In this document: one piece after another, positions 26,299-35,750 of the stretch
How the letters are laid out: each line of letters begins with the position of its first letter
How positions within the stretch are numbered: position 1 is the first letter of the stretch
From: Anaerobacillus arseniciselenatis
Lineage (GTDB): Bacteria > Bacillota > Bacilli > Bacillales > Anaerobacillaceae
Assembly: GCF_001865995.1 (NCBI RefSeq)
Contig: NZ_MLQQ01000010.1
Coordinates: forward strand, 1 to 64,000
Reading direction: 5' to 3'
DNA: 64,000 nucleotides
Translations under genes and position numbers: made by a program
The notes under the pieces: generated by a model
The model's input: the letters and a program-made list of their open reading frames with translations, nothing else
What the model was told of the DNA's origin: nothing
Database searches by the model: none

Positions 26299-27168
26299 AT
26301 GGAAAAACAACTGCAACTTCCACAATGTTTTCTAGGGAAAACGGTTTATTTAGAAGAAAAACAAGCTTATACGATTAAATATCAAGACAACCGAAACAAA
26401 GACGGCATCCACGTTCTATTATTTGAAGGAGAGAAACCTGTCATTTTCGCCGTACTCAATAAGGACGGTTCTTTTTATGATGCATTTTTTACCAACAAAA
26501 AATCTAACCACTCTTCAACGACTGCACTAAATCGTTATAATCGTTTAGTGGGCAGAAAAGCCCAAAAGCAAATTAAGCAAGACGACTTAAAAGATGCACT
26601 GCATAATGAAAATGATGCAAAAATGAAAAATGAAAATATTTTTAAACTCCTAGTCGATGAACATCTCGAAGACATTAGTAACGGCTGGCCATCTCGACTC
26701 ATTCAATTACAAATGAATGAATTTAAATGTCACGACTCTCTTATTAATGCTTCGTTAAGAGAAGCGTTAAAAAAAGCAAACCCACACAAAGCATTTTATT
26801 TCCTCACCCTACATCGTTATGATGATCATTTGCACGAGCTCACTGACCACTTACCTAATCATAATAATTTACTCGAAAAAATATCTACTTATTATCAAAC
26901 CTACGATAGTAAAAGTTATTTATTTTCATTTTTGAAACATGCCGCAAAGACAGTCCCACTTAATGATATCCCTTTAATTCAAAGTACACTTGCACAAACT
27001 TACACAATCGACATTCAAAACAAGTGTCATTATTTTAAACCGATCTTTCTACTTATGTATAAACGCGTAAAGAATTGTGCAAAGATCGATACGAAAGAGT
27101 GGCTAAAACAGCTGTCAAAAGTGCCTTTAGTAAAGAAAGGCATTCAAAGTGTGAAAAAAAGTAATTAG
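26299..27168 (+). CDS. Hypothetical protein
   Basis: This 289-residue cytoplasmic protein is unrecognised. The N-terminal third is beta-rich (GKTVYLEEKQAYTIKYQDN; HVLLFEGEKPVIFAVLN). The middle is charged (KAQKQIKQDDLKDALHNEND). The C-terminal half is helical and rich in His, Lys and Leu. No membrane segment or catalytic motif is seen. The ATG at 26299 is about 7 nt after AGGGGTG. Repeat mosaics flank it on both sides, so it may be a recent arrival or a lineage-specific gene. Confidence 0.55.
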   Translation: MEKQLQLPQCFLGKTVYLEEKQAYTIKYQDNRNKDGIHVLLFEGEKPVIFAVLNKDGSFYDAFFTNKKSNHSSTTALNRYNRLVGRKAQKQIKQDDLKDALHNENDAKMKNENIFKLLVDEHLEDISNGWPSRLIQLQMNEFKCHDSLINASLREALKKANPHKAFYFLTLHRYDDHLHELTDHLPNHNNLLEKISTYYQTYDSKSYLFSFLKHAAKTVPLNDIPLIQSTLAQTYTIDIQNKCHYFKPIFLLMYKRVKNCAKIDTKEWLKQLSKVPLVKKGIQSVKKSN

Positions 27169-27337
27169 AAAAAAGGGCAAAAGACTTTTCCGGTTGCTTC
27201 ATATCTTTACGGATAGTGTGCATCATAGGGGGAGTGCAGTAGTATCAATAAAGCTAAATAGTGCAAAACAAATAAATAGCGAACTCTTTAGGGGGAAATT
27301 TCACCCTTGGCCTATTCGGTAGCTGAAATCTGATCCA

Positions 27338-27530
27338 AGCGGACACCAGGGACGTTATTTCACCAAAAAAACATGATTTTAAGAATTATCGGACATGAGG
27401 GACCTTATTTGGCAAAAAACGAAGCAAAAACTGCTGACTTAGATGGAATAAGGTCCATGGTGTCCGCTAAATTGTAAAAACTAAACAAATCTATGAAATA
27501 AGGCCTCTCATGTCCGCTTAAAATGGGGAA
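27338..27530. repeat. Array of four GGACAYSAGG units (two direct, two inverted)
   Basis: Units are GCGGACACCAGGGACGTTAT near 27338, TCGGACATGAGGGACCTTAT near 27390, then the inverse ATAAGGTCCATGGTGTCCGC near 27449 and ATAAGGCCTCTCATGTCCGC near 27501. The outer and inner pairs can fold into nested hairpins. The family also forms the inverted repeat at 20991-21064. Confidence 0.75.
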
Positions 27531-27550
27531 ACCCGTAATAAAGTGGTGAT

Positions 27551-27613
27551 GGACGCAGGTGTCCACACCACACGGACATTTTAGCCATTTGTCCACGGGG
27601 GGTGTCTGACACC
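27551..27613. repeat. GTGTCCAC / GTCCACGGGG / GGTGTCTGACACC unit
   Basis: GGTGTCCACACCACACGGAC, then TTTGTCCACGGGG and GGTGTCTGACACC in order, is the same mosaic as at 26081-26124 and 45831-45886. It lies just downstream of the phosphatase gene and may end its transcript. Confidence 0.7.
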
Positions 27614-27642
27614 ATGTGAATTTTTCACATGACGTCTACCAT

Positions 27643-28416
27643 TTAGTGATGTCTCTTTAAAAGGACGAGGGTGATGTCGTCGTTGGTTAATTTATCTTTC
27701 GTAAACTGATTAAAGGCATCAACAATTTCTTGTTTAATAACCTCTGGCGATTTCCTGCCTGCATTTTCCGATATTTTTACAATTGTACCTGTGCCGAATA
27801 GCTTTCCATTTCGCTCTTCCTCTACGATCCCGTCTGTGAAAAGTACAATCGTTTTACCTTCACAAAAACACAATTCTTTATTTTTTATATCATATAAACT
27901 TAGTGGAATAGCTGTTGAAATTGGGAGTCCACCAATTTCTTTTTTTTCGACTAAACCATCCTCTGAAAACACGATCATTGGGGTTTGAAAGCCTGCACTA
28001 GCATACGTCAACTTAAAACTTTTCAAATCTAAAATAGCTAAAAAGAGACAAATCATGTAGTCTCCTTCAAACTGATCACCGATAAATTTGCTCGTGATCT
28101 GCTTTACGATTTTATTGGGAGCAAGTTTATTACCTTTTTCCTGTAAACTGTACAATAAAAAATCAATGGTCGTTTTTAAATAAATGTTGAGCATTGCTCC
28201 ATCAATTCCATGTCCGCTCACGTCTGAAATATAAAGTACCATTTGATCATTATTAATTTTAAAAAAATTAAAATAATCTCCACCAATTATTTCAGCCGGC
28301 TTGTAAAATGAAGCAAACGAAATCTCATCATTAATATTAAAATTTTTCGGTAAAAACTGTTGATGTAACTTCTTTGCATTTTTTAGTAGGTGTTCATTGC
28401 AATGATGATTTTGCAT
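27643..28416 (-). CDS. PP2C-type SpoIIE/RsbU family serine phosphatase
   Basis: This 257-residue cytoplasmic phosphatase of the SpoIIE/RsbU/RsbP class has the metal-binding motifs IIGGDYFNFF (Asp near 46), DVSGHGIDGAML, TDGIVEERN-like FTDGIVEEE and TNDDITLVLL. Such enzymes dephosphorylate STAS-domain anti-anti-sigma factors and activate stress or sporulation sigma factors. Only about 35 residues precede the catalytic domain, so no sensor is fused and a partner is likely. GTAGGGGA precedes the ATG. No STAS or anti-sigma gene is adjacent. Confidence 0.88.
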   Translation of the reverse strand: MQNHHCNEHLLKNAKKLHQQFLPKNFNINDEISFASFYKPAEIIGGDYFNFFKINNDQMVLYISDVSGHGIDGAMLNIYLKTTIDFLLYSLQEKGNKLAPNKIVKQITSKFIGDQFEGDYMICLFLAILDLKSFKLTYASAGFQTPMIVFSEDGLVEKKEIGGLPISTAIPLSLYDIKNKELCFCEGKTIVLFTDGIVEEERNGKLFGTGTIVKISENAGRKSPEVIKQEIVDAFNQFTKDKLTNDDITLVLLKRHH

Positions 28417-28463
28417 AGTTCTTCCCCTACCTTTTTTGAAAACTCTATGAAAGACTCTTCTAG

Positions 28464-28616
28464 AGGATGTTCAAAAAGTCCGGTAATCATAGCATTCGAA
28501 TCTCTTCGTTGGCTCGCTTCTGTGCTACTCATGTATTAATAGCATACATTCCGTTGCTCGAAGCTTCGCCGCCTCAACCTCCTCGGCTCTGATTATCCTC
28601 CTTTTTGAACACGCAC
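28464..28616. repeat. GTTCAAAAAG inverted-repeat element
   Basis: GGATGTTCAAAAAGTCCGG at the left pairs through GTTCAAAAAG (28469-28478) with CTTTTTGAAC (28601-28610). The interior has TTCG-rich hairpins (GCTCGAAGCTTCG). A solo arm is found at 17971. The element fills the gap between the phosphatase and the DUF5654 gene. Confidence 0.7.
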
Positions 28617-28662
28617 TTCTAAACTAAATTCAACCTCATAATGTTTAATAGAGGTGGTTAAA

Positions 28663-28881
28663 ATGGGACGAAAACTGATGGAACAAATGATTACACTTTT
28701 CACAGCTGCAATCGGTGTGATGGCGGCTCTTGCTTGGAACGATGCTGTACAAGCATTATTTAATTCATACTTTCCTAAAGGCGAAGGTATTCGTGAGCGC
28801 TTCGTATTTGCCATCTTAATAACAGCAATCGCTGTTTTTATAACAACTATTTTTGCCAGTTTTATTAATGAGGATGATTAA
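28663..28881 (+). CDS. DUF5654 family membrane protein
   Basis: This 72-residue protein has two predicted membrane helices (LFTAAIGVMAALAWNDAVQA; FVFAILITAIAVFITTIFAS) joined by a basic loop. The AALAWNDAVQAL segment is characteristic of DUF5654 proteins of bacteria and archaea, whose role is unknown. GAGGTGG lies upstream of the ATG at 28663; the GTG at 28654 overlaps that site. It appears monocistronic. Confidence 0.75.
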   Translation: MGRKLMEQMITLFTAAIGVMAALAWNDAVQALFNSYFPKGEGIRERFVFAILITAIAVFITTIFASFINEDD

Positions 28882-29105
28882 ATTAACGCTCCAAACCAAA
28901 AAATCACACCGTTTTATAAGAGCACCTAAGCAAGCATTATATAAACTTTATACATAAACCTTTTCTAAAATAATTAGCACCTTATTAATATCGTATGCTA
29001 GTTTGCTTGTTCACTCTTACACAAACATCTATTATTTTAATAAATAGGCAAAAATACTTAGACTATGAGGATTAATTACAATTTAAAGAAAAATATTTAA
29101 TTGGA
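28882..29105. other. AT-rich intergenic region
   Basis: I see no gene, strong hairpin or recognised operator in this stretch, which precedes MITE-like copy B. Confidence 0.5.
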
Positions 29106-29218
29106 GTGAATTTCATAAACACCTAAATTGAGCAACATCAAACTTTATGTAATTGCGGACGCTTCAACGCAACTACATAAAGTTTGATATGGCGAGAATA
29201 TTGAATTATGAAATTCAT
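29106..29218 (-). repeat. MITE-like inverted-repeat element, copy B
   Basis: The ends are GTGAATTTCATAA and AATTATGAAATTCAT. The inner stem pairs AAACTTTATGTAATTGCG with CGCAACTACATAAAGTTT. Read on the minus strand it aligns along its length with copy A, including ATTCTCGCCATATCAAAC near the start. It lies upstream of ectA. Confidence 0.8.
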
Positions 29219-29461
29219 TTATCGCTATACAAGCTTTAACACTTTTCGACAAAAATTACATTTGATACCTCTAACTATAGGGATTAATAGCAAATTTTGT
29301 ATTTTAACCATTTTTTATTGAATTTTATGGCGATTTTTACTATTTTATTTCAAATCTGATGGAAATGAAACAATCTGGTAGCATTAAGATATATTCGTAC
29401 TCTTATATTCATTCATCACTAGTCACCGTAAATAATCCTTAATTATCCGTATTAAGCACGT

Positions 29462-29490
29462 TTGCTTATATTTCTCGTTGTTATTATGAT
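29462..29490 (+). promoter_or_regulatory. Candidate ectA promoter
   Basis: TTGCTT (29462-29467) and TATGAT (29485-29490) are separated by exactly 17 bp, a good vegetative sigma-A match. It would start transcription near 29497, about 75 nt before ectA. The 29219-29572 gap otherwise shows nothing I can name. Confidence 0.5.
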
Positions 29491-29572
29491 TAATTATGTT
29501 AAATAATTACTTTGAAGGAGCGTGAAGTCCAATTTTCATTCATAGACATCTTCATTACCGTGGTGATCTTCG

Positions 29573-30082
29573 ATGAAATCTACAAATACAATGGTTATGG
29601 AAAAAACGTTAACAATCGATAAGCCTTCTGTTTCAGATGGAGCTTTAATGTGGGAATTAGTTGAACAATCAACATTAGATTCAAATTCACCTTATAAATA
29701 CATTATGATGTGTGAATATTTTAGAGACACGTGTGTCGTCGTTAAAGAAGACGAAAAATTAGTTGGTTTTATAACCGCTTTTATACCCCCTGAAAATCCA
29801 GACGTCATCTTTGTATGGCAAGTTGGAGTCGATTCTTCACAACGTGGAAAAGGATTAGCTTCAAAAATGTTAAACGAACTCGTTTCGAGAACTGCCTGCA
29901 AAGACGTACAATATTTAGAAGCTACAGTAACCCCATCAAATGTTGCCTCACAGTCATTATTTCGAGGTTTTGCAAAGAAACAACAAACAAGATGTGTTGT
30001 TCAAGAATGCTTCTCTAGTGATCTATTCCCTGGTGATGATCACGAAGAAGAGTATACATTTAGAGTCGGACCATTATCCTGA
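29573..30082 (+). CDS. ectA: L-2,4-diaminobutyrate acetyltransferase
   Basis: EctA transfers acetyl from acetyl-CoA to the 4-amino group of diaminobutyrate in ectoine synthesis. The 169-residue GNAT protein has the EctA sequence NSPYKYIMMCEYFRDTCVV, the acetyl-CoA loop SSQRGKGLASKML near residue 92, and ATVTPSNVASQSLF. No clear ribosome site precedes the ATG at 29573; an in-frame TGA just upstream limits the start, and the ATG at 29591 is an alternative. ectB follows after 119 nt. Ectoine is an osmoprotectant, so salt induction is expected. Confidence 0.95.
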   Translation: MKSTNTMVMEKTLTIDKPSVSDGALMWELVEQSTLDSNSPYKYIMMCEYFRDTCVVVKEDEKLVGFITAFIPPENPDVIFVWQVGVDSSQRGKGLASKMLNELVSRTACKDVQYLEATVTPSNVASQSLFRGFAKKQQTRCVVQECFSSDLFPGDDHEEEYTFRVGPLS

Positions 30083-30201
30083 GTAAAACTATAATTAAAC
30101 TATGGTTTGCTAGAAAATGGGGGATCAGAAACCTTAATTGAATATCGAAGCAGTATAAACGAAAATAGCCGTTTTTAAAATACAAGGAGGATTTTTCAAA
30201 C

Positions 30202-31488
30202 ATGATAAATAATGACCTGAAAATATTTGACGAGTTAGAATCTAGTGTACGAAGTTACGTAAGAGGATTTCCAACAGTATTTAAAAAAGCAAAAGGTTAT
30301 AAGATCTGGGATATGGATGGAAAGGAATATATTGACTTCTTTGCTGGTGCAGGTGCCCTTAACTACGGTCACAATGACGATAACATGAAGAAAAAATTAA
30401 TTGAGTACATTATGGAAGATGGTATTGCTCACTCTTTAGATAAAGCAACAGATGCAAAAGGTGATTTTCTAGAAAAATTTAATAACGTGATTTTAAAACC
30501 ACGTAACATGGATTATAAAGTGATGTTCCCTGGACCAACCGGAACAAACACAGTTGAAAGTGCGCTTAAGCTTGCTCGTAAAGTGACAGGAAGAACGAAT
30601 GTTATTTCATTTACAAACGGATTTCATGGGATGACAATTGGTTCATTATCAGTAACAGGAAACCAAGCAAAACGAGAAGGTGCAGGTATTCCACTTCAAC
30701 ACGTTGTTACTATGCCTTATGACAGTTTTGTTAGTGAAAATCTCGACACCATGGAGTATCTCGAACGCTTTTTAGAAGACAACGGTAGTGGGGTTGAAAT
30801 CCCAGCTGCTATGATCCTCGAGACAGTCCAAGGTGAAGGTGGTGTTAATGCTGCAAGTTTCGAGTGGCTACAACGTATTGAAGACCTATGTAAACGTTGG
30901 GGAATTTTATTGATCATCGACGATGTTCAAGCAGGAATTGGCCGAACAGGAACGTTCTTCTCATTTGAAAAAGCAGGTATTAAACCTGATATCGTTTGTT
31001 TATCAAAATCAATCGGTGGTTACGGTTTACCGTTAGCTTTAACATTAATTAAACCTGAAATTGATATTTGGAATCCAGGTGAGCATAACGGTACATTCCG
31101 TGGTAACAACATGGCATTCGTTACAGCAACGGAATCCCTGACTTATTGGGAGACTGACGAGTTCGAAAAAAGCATTGCAGAAAAATCTGAGAAAGTTACT
31201 CAATTTTTAACAAGCCTCATCGAAAAATATCCTGAACTTCAAGGTGAAGTAAAAGGTCGTGGCTTAATGCAAGGAATTAGTACACCTGTTGAAGGACTTG
31301 CAGGAGAAATTTGTGCTATGTCATTTAAAAAAGGTTTAATTATGGAAACTGCTGGACCAGAAGATCAAGTATTCAAGCTCTTCCCTCCGTTAACGATTGA
31401 TAACGAAGGATTGGAAAAAGGCTTTGCGATTATCGAAGAATGTGTGAAAAGCTTAGTTGCGACAAAAGAAGCAGTAGCTGCAAAGTAA
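30202..31488 (+). CDS. ectB: L-2,4-diaminobutyrate 2-oxoglutarate aminotransferase
   Basis: EctB makes diaminobutyrate from aspartate semialdehyde and glutamate, the first committed step to ectoine. The 428-residue class III PLP aminotransferase has the cofactor segments [17 protein letters not shown] and [13 protein letters not shown], and the lysine of [15 protein letters not shown]. The N-terminus ([16 protein letters not shown]) is typical of EctB. AAGGAGGA precedes the ATG. It follows ectA and precedes ectC in the normal order, with an intergenic hairpin before ectC. Confidence 0.96.
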   Translation: MINNDLKIFDELESSVRSYVRGFPTVFKKAKGYKIWDMDGKEYIDFFAGAGALNYGHNDDNMKKKLIEYIMEDGIAHSLDKATDAKGDFLEKFNNVILKPRNMDYKVMFPGPTGTNTVESALKLARKVTGRTNVISFTNGFHGMTIGSLSVTGNQAKREGAGIPLQHVVTMPYDSFVSENLDTMEYLERFLEDNGSGVEIPAAMILETVQGEGGVNAASFEWLQRIEDLCKRWGILLIIDDVQAGIGRTGTFFSFEKAGIKPDIVCLSKSIGGYGLPLALTLIKPEIDIWNPGEHNGTFRGNNMAFVTATESLTYWETDEFEKSIAEKSEKVTQFLTSLIEKYPELQGEVKGRGLMQGISTPVEGLAGEICAMSFKKGLIMETAGPEDQVFKLFPPLTIDNEGLEKGFAIIEECVKSLVATKEAVAAK

Positions 31489-31587
31489 TTAAAACAGACC
31501 CTGTCCCACCTAAAAAATCACACTATTATAAACAAATATATTATTAGCTAAGTTCGCTAAGTCGAAATTTTCATTAGACTAATTTTA

Positions 31588-31616
31588 TCCGCAGGGGGAC
31601 ACCCTCCCTCTGCGGG
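31588..31616 (+). other. ectB-ectC intergenic hairpin
   Basis: CCGCAGGGGG pairs with CCCTCTGCGG around a short loop. No U-tract follows, so it is more likely an mRNA processing or stability element than a terminator. Confidence 0.5.
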
Positions 31617-31652
31617 TACTTACAAAACAAAAAGTCACGGAGGAATTCAAAC

Positions 31653-32048
31653 ATGAAAGTAGTAAAATTAGAAGACATCATCGGATCAGAAAACGAAGTA
31701 AAAGGTGAAAATTGGACAAGTCGTCGTCTATTACTAGCAAAAGACGGCATGGGTTACTCTGTCCATGACACAATCATAAAAGCAGGAACTGAAACTCATA
31801 TTTGGTATCAAAACCACTTAGAAGCTGTTTATTGCATCGAAGGTGAAGGTGAAGTTGAGACATTAAAAGATAACAAAATTCACCCAATCGTAGCAAACTC
31901 AATTTATGCACTTGATGAGCATGATGAGCATTTACTTCGTGCAAAAACAGATATGCGTATGGTTTGCGTATTTAACCCACCAATTACTGGTCGTGAAGTT
32001 CACGACGAAAATGGCGTTTATCCGTTAGTTGAAGAAACAAAGAAATAA
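31653..32048 (+). CDS. ectC: L-ectoine synthase
   Basis: EctC is a small cupin that cyclises N-gamma-acetyl-diaminobutyrate to ectoine. The 131-residue protein shows the EctC N-terminus [16 protein letters not shown], the cupin strands with [22 protein letters not shown] (shown in part; Glu and His there bind iron), and [25 protein letters not shown] precedes the ATG. No ectD hydroxylase gene follows, so the product is ectoine unless ectD lies elsewhere. A terminator follows. Confidence 0.96.
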   Translation: MKVVKLEDIIGSENEVKGENWTSRRLLLAKDGMGYSVHDTIIKAGTETHIWYQNHLEAVYCIEGEGEVETLKDNKIHPIVANSIYALDEHDEHLLRAKTDMRMVCVFNPPITGREVHDENGVYPLVEETKK

Positions 32049-32076
32049 GCAATAAAAGTTTCAAAATCATAAAAAA

Positions 32077-32113
32077 CGACGCTCGGGTAGTTCCCGTGGC
32101 GTCGCTTATTCTT
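32077..32113 (+). terminator. ectC terminator
   Basis: CGACGC-tc-GGG pairs with CCC-gt-GGCGTCG, followed by CTTATTCTTAT; it is preceded by an A-run that also suits the other strand. Confidence 0.7.
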
Positions 32114-32222
32114 ATCCAAAGATTGGTTTTGGTCGTATGTCCGTTAGCATGGACATGTATGCCCTTAGTTCAGCCGTAGGCCATCCTAAGCCATCCATGG
32201 ACCAGTGTATCAAGCAACTCCC

Positions 32223-33680
32223 CTACTCTAAAACCTCGAGCACTTGCTCTAATATAATTTCCAAATTCGTATGGCGCGAATATACGACTGGCAAGTTTTG
32301 TTGATTAGCATACTCTTTAATGGACCACATACAACTATGGGAGATGCGCTGAGTTAAAACTACCAAAATATCACTATCCCTCAAAATTCCTACCGCATTA
32401 GGGTTTTTCAGAGATTCACACGACAAAACAGTGCAGCCAAACTTATCTTCATTTGTTTCATAACCTTGTATATCTCCAAAAATGGCGACCGTTTTTCCGG
32501 CAAGTAATGAAAAATCTTTAGACTCAGTTTGCTCTCTGTATTTCGTAGTTTCATTAACTACTTCATTATCCTCCTGTTTCGTTGTTTCAGGAGGAATTTG
32601 TGAGTGTAACATTTTCATCTCTTCTTGCATCGCATCGATAATCCCTTTTAACTCTTTGATTTTTTGAGATTGCCTTGCAATGATTCTTTCGTCCCCTGTT
32701 TCATCAAGTAGTTCTTCCAAATGACTATTTTGAATTCGAAGTTTTTCATTTTTCAATTCTAAGTCAACAATCACCCTACGCTGGCTTTCGATCGTTTGTT
32801 GCATTCGGACATTATTGCTTGAAGTTGTCGCTAATTCTTTTTGCGTCTTTTCGAGCAACTGTCGCAATTCTTTTTGTAAGCGACCTTTATTCGTTAAACT
32901 TAATAGTGCTTCATCTTTTAAAAACAAAAAGTAACTTGTAAGTGGAAATGAAACTAATAAATAAGTGAGTAAACTTTCACCTAACATTTTTTCAAACTTT
33001 TGCGCTTCCCATTTTAAATAATGAATTTGAGGAATTAGTTTTAGCTGTACGAAATAATCAACAATTAAGAAAAAAAGATACTTTTTAAACTCTTCAGACT
33101 CTTCTTGAGCTAACGATTTGATCTCTTTTTTGATCCATTTCGTAATTAATTTCCTTTCATTCTTTCCTTTATAAACAAAACGCCTTGGCCTTGACGGATC
33201 TCTTTGCATACATGTGTCTTCAAACGTTCGTAAAATATCTAACACTTCTTGGTGATCCATTTCATCAATGATTTGTTCAAAATGTACGGAAAAATACGTA
33301 TATGTTTTTTGGAAAAACTCATCTTTCTCTCGTTCCCAGAGCTTGTTTTGCTTAGAAAATTGCTGTTCAAGCTCCACCTGTTCTTGATATGTTCTCGTAA
33401 AAGCAAACGTATTTATAGCATCGGTGATTACCGGAACTTCTTCACTTCCTATTTTAAGCTTACCGGTGTCATTCACTTGTTCACCGCTGTTCATACGAAT
33501 ATGGGTCGGCAGTTCGTTCACACTACAACATTCGAGAGTTGATAATTCAAAAAGCTGCGTATGAAACATAATCCATGGTGTCGTATTTGTTGAGACGTTT
33601 TCTATTTGTTTTAACTTTACTTCTATCGTTTGTCCACAATGGACACATGCTCTTGAAGCGATCAATTCAAATTCGATCAT
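32223..33680 (-). CDS. DUF2325 protein with zinc site and coiled coil
   Basis: This 485-residue cytoplasmic protein starts with a CxxC knuckle (ACVHCGQTIEV). It continues with a helical region of about 200 residues, a clear coiled coil (about residues 275-360: LRQLLEKTQKELATTSSNN, then QRRVIVDLELKNEKLR), and a C-terminal DUF2325 domain of about 90 residues (TVAIFGDIQGYETNEDKFG ... RISHSCMWSIKEYA). DUF2325 is a small alpha/beta domain of unknown role, often with conserved Cys. The ATG at 33680 follows AGGTGG; an upstream GTG overlaps that site. It is 150 bp from nos on the same strand, so cotranscription is possible. Confidence 0.7.
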   Translation of the reverse strand: MIEFELIASRACVHCGQTIEVKLKQIENVSTNTTPWIMFHTQLFELSTLECCSVNELPTHIRMNSGEQVNDTGKLKIGSEEVPVITDAINTFAFTRTYQEQVELEQQFSKQNKLWEREKDEFFQKTYTYFSVHFEQIIDEMDHQEVLDILRTFEDTCMQRDPSRPRRFVYKGKNERKLITKWIKKEIKSLAQEESEEFKKYLFFLIVDYFVQLKLIPQIHYLKWEAQKFEKMLGESLLTYLLVSFPLTSYFLFLKDEALLSLTNKGRLQKELRQLLEKTQKELATTSSNNVRMQQTIESQRRVIVDLELKNEKLRIQNSHLEELLDETGDERIIARQSQKIKELKGIIDAMQEEMKMLHSQIPPETTKQEDNEVVNETTKYREQTESKDFSLLAGKTVAIFGDIQGYETNEDKFGCTVLSCESLKNPNAVGILRDSDILVVLTQRISHSCMWSIKEYANQQNLPVVYSRHTNLEIILEQVLEVLE

Positions 33681-33830
33681 TGAATAAGACACCACCTATG
33701 ATGATTTCCCTGATACTCCCACACCTGAAGGAGATGAGCTTTCACCTTCCACGTTCAGGAAGTTCCGTAAGTCAGACAATAAATAAAAGATATAACACTT
33801 TGGCGCACAAGAATGTCGAAAGTTGTTCCC

Positions 33831-34925
33831 TTAACTATATGCACGATCTTGATAAAAAAAGTTCGGAGTGACAATTTTATCTTTATAACCTTTATGAAAA
33901 ATGTGCGTCGTTGCTGGTGAAACCGGCGGGATAAGCCACGTCCAATCACCAGTTAGCGCTCTATCCTGTTGTTTTTCTTGTTCTTCAAATTTTTTAAATT
34001 GCACTGCAGCTGTATGATGGTCAACGATACTAACACCAGCTTCTTTAAAGGAATGAAGAATAGCTACGTTTAACTCTACTAAAGCTTTATCTTTCCAAAG
34101 ACTGCTTGCTTTTGTCGTATCGAGGTCAAGTATTGAAGCGACTTTTGGTAACAAGTTGTAACGCTCTTCATCAGCAAAGTTACGTGCGCCAATTTCTGTT
34201 CCCATGTACCAACCGTTAAACGGAGCAGCCGTATAATGAATGCCACCAATTTCTAACCTCATATCCGAAACAATTGGCGTGCTATACCACCTTAGTTGTA
34301 AATCGGAAAATGCAGTGTATGTTGGGTGTGTAATTGGCACTTCGATAAAAAGCTCTTTTGGAATTTCGAAAAAAGCAGGGGCACTTCCATCTATTTGAAA
34401 CACAAGTGGAAGTATGTCGAAATTCGTCCCTTCGCCTTGCCACCCCATTTCAAGGCAACGCTTCGTAAACGCGAGTGATATCGGATCACCAAGAACACCT
34501 GTTTCTTTCTCATATCCCGCATAGCGAAGTAACTGGTGATTCCAAATCCTAATTTCGTTTTGCTCATTTTTTTTCGGTTTAAAAACAGTAATTGTCGGCA
34601 CAATTTTTCCACCGTTCGTACCATTTTTAATATGACGAAACAAGGCTTCAACAATTTCCTCTTCTGTATCGAGATGTCTTTCATCAACGACTTGTAATGT
34701 TTCCCAAAACAGTCGTCCGATACAGCGATTACTGTTACGCCAAGCCATTTTCGCTCCATGTTTCAATTCCTCATATGTATGTTCATAGTCGCCATTCAAC
34801 TCTATTTCACGCTTTACTTCAAGGATACGTTCTTCCTTTTCCGTATCAGTTTTATGTAACTCTTGATAACATTTCGTGATAAATTGTTCTGCTTGTTGAA
34901 TTAATGTCTCTTTATTATAAAGCAT
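33831..34925 (-). CDS. nos: Bacterial nitric oxide synthase oxygenase
   Basis: bNOS oxidises L-arginine to citrulline and nitric oxide using reductants borrowed from cellular flavodoxins, since it lacks the fused reductase of animal NOS. The 364-residue protein has the heme-ligand Cys68 in [16 protein letters not shown], the substrate/pterin segments [13 protein letters not shown] and [13 protein letters not shown], and a C-terminal [21 protein letters not shown] in Bacillus is linked to protection from oxidants and antibiotics. GAGGTGA precedes the ATG. It is divergent from the EEP hydrolase and upstream of the DUF2325 gene. Confidence 0.96.
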   Translation of the reverse strand: MLYNKETLIQQAEQFITKCYQELHKTDTEKEERILEVKREIELNGDYEHTYEELKHGAKMAWRNSNRCIGRLFWETLQVVDERHLDTEEEIVEALFRHIKNGTNGGKIVPTITVFKPKKNEQNEIRIWNHQLLRYAGYEKETGVLGDPISLAFTKRCLEMGWQGEGTNFDILPLVFQIDGSAPAFFEIPKELFIEVPITHPTYTAFSDLQLRWYSTPIVSDMRLEIGGIHYTAAPFNGWYMGTEIGARNFADEERYNLLPKVASILDLDTTKASSLWKDKALVELNVAILHSFKEAGVSIVDHHTAAVQFKKFEEQEKQQDRALTGDWTWLIPPVSPATTHIFHKGYKDKIVTPNFFYQDRAYS

Positions 34926-35042
34926 GTTTCACCTCAAAAAATGTTATTTTCGGTATTATTTTTTTCGGTCACCTTCCACTTAATTTTGCATGAGAAGTTC
35001 TTTGAAGTCAAAAGCTACATAATAAACCTTTATTGATAGAGG

Positions 35043-35750
35043 GTGTTGACCATCCAAATTAAAGTAATGACATTAAATGTACAGCACGGGCGTGGATTAG
35101 ATAGAAAAGTAAACTTAGAACGGATCGCACTTATGGTTGAACGTGAAAAAATAGATATTGTCGGCTTAAACGAAGTCGATTGTTGCTTTTCAAGGAGAAG
35201 TTTTTTTGAAGATCAAGGAGAGTGGCTCGCTAGCAGGCTTAAAATGAACTACGTATTTGGACCAGCAATACAGACTGGTCGAAAGCGAAATAGACAGTAC
35301 GGAAATGCCTTCCTATCCCGTTATCCTATTTTGAGTAATCATAATTTAATATTCCGATTTAAAGTTCCTGTCGCAGAGCCTAGGTCATTATTAGAAGCTA
35401 AAGTGGCTACAGACGAGAGAAATATCAAGGTCTTTGTAAGTCATTTTAGCATTCATCCAGTCTTAAACGATAGAATGGTGCGCTTTTTGTGGGAGAGTGA
35501 TCATTCAGAACCTACTATTATAATGGGGGATTTTAATCGAAAGCCGAGCTCTAACGCCTATCGCATGATGAGTGAGAAACTTATAGACTGCGCTGCGTTA
35601 AACCCTCACTTCACATTCCCTGCGAAAAAGCCCCGCTCACGATTAGATTACATTTTTGTCACTGACCACTTTAAGGTGATCGAAAGTGCGGTTATCGAAA
35701 GTGACGTTTCTGATCACTTGCCGGTTGTTGCTTTGCTAGAGCTTGATTAA
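35043..35750 (+). CDS. Endonuclease/exonuclease/phosphatase family protein
   Basis: This 235-residue cytoplasmic metal-dependent hydrolase has the fold motifs LNVQHGRG, IVGLNEVD (catalytic Glu), GDFNRKPSS (Asp/Asn), LDYIFV and SDHLPVVA (Asp-His). Family members cut DNA, RNA or phosphodiester lipids; the short length suggests a small phosphodiesterase. Its start is uncertain: GTG at 35043, TTG at 35046 or ATG at 35067 are possible, with GAGGG close by. It ends 4 nt inside the convergent WG-repeat gene. Its job here is unknown. Confidence 0.85.
   Translation: MLTIQIKVMTLNVQHGRGLDRKVNLERIALMVEREKIDIVGLNEVDCCFSRRSFFEDQGEWLASRLKMNYVFGPAIQTGRKRNRQYGNAFLSRYPILSNHNLIFRFKVPVAEPRSLLEAKVATDERNIKVFVSHFSIHPVLNDRMVRFLWESDHSEPTIIMGDFNRKPSSNAYRMMSEKLIDCAALNPHFTFPAKKPRSRLDYIFVTDHFKVIESAVIESDVSDHLPVVALLELD

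Noticed and set aside
29522..29545. A seven-codon leader peptide (GTG start) before ectA
   Set aside because: The GTG is only one base from GGAG, too close for initiation, and nothing suggests attenuation.
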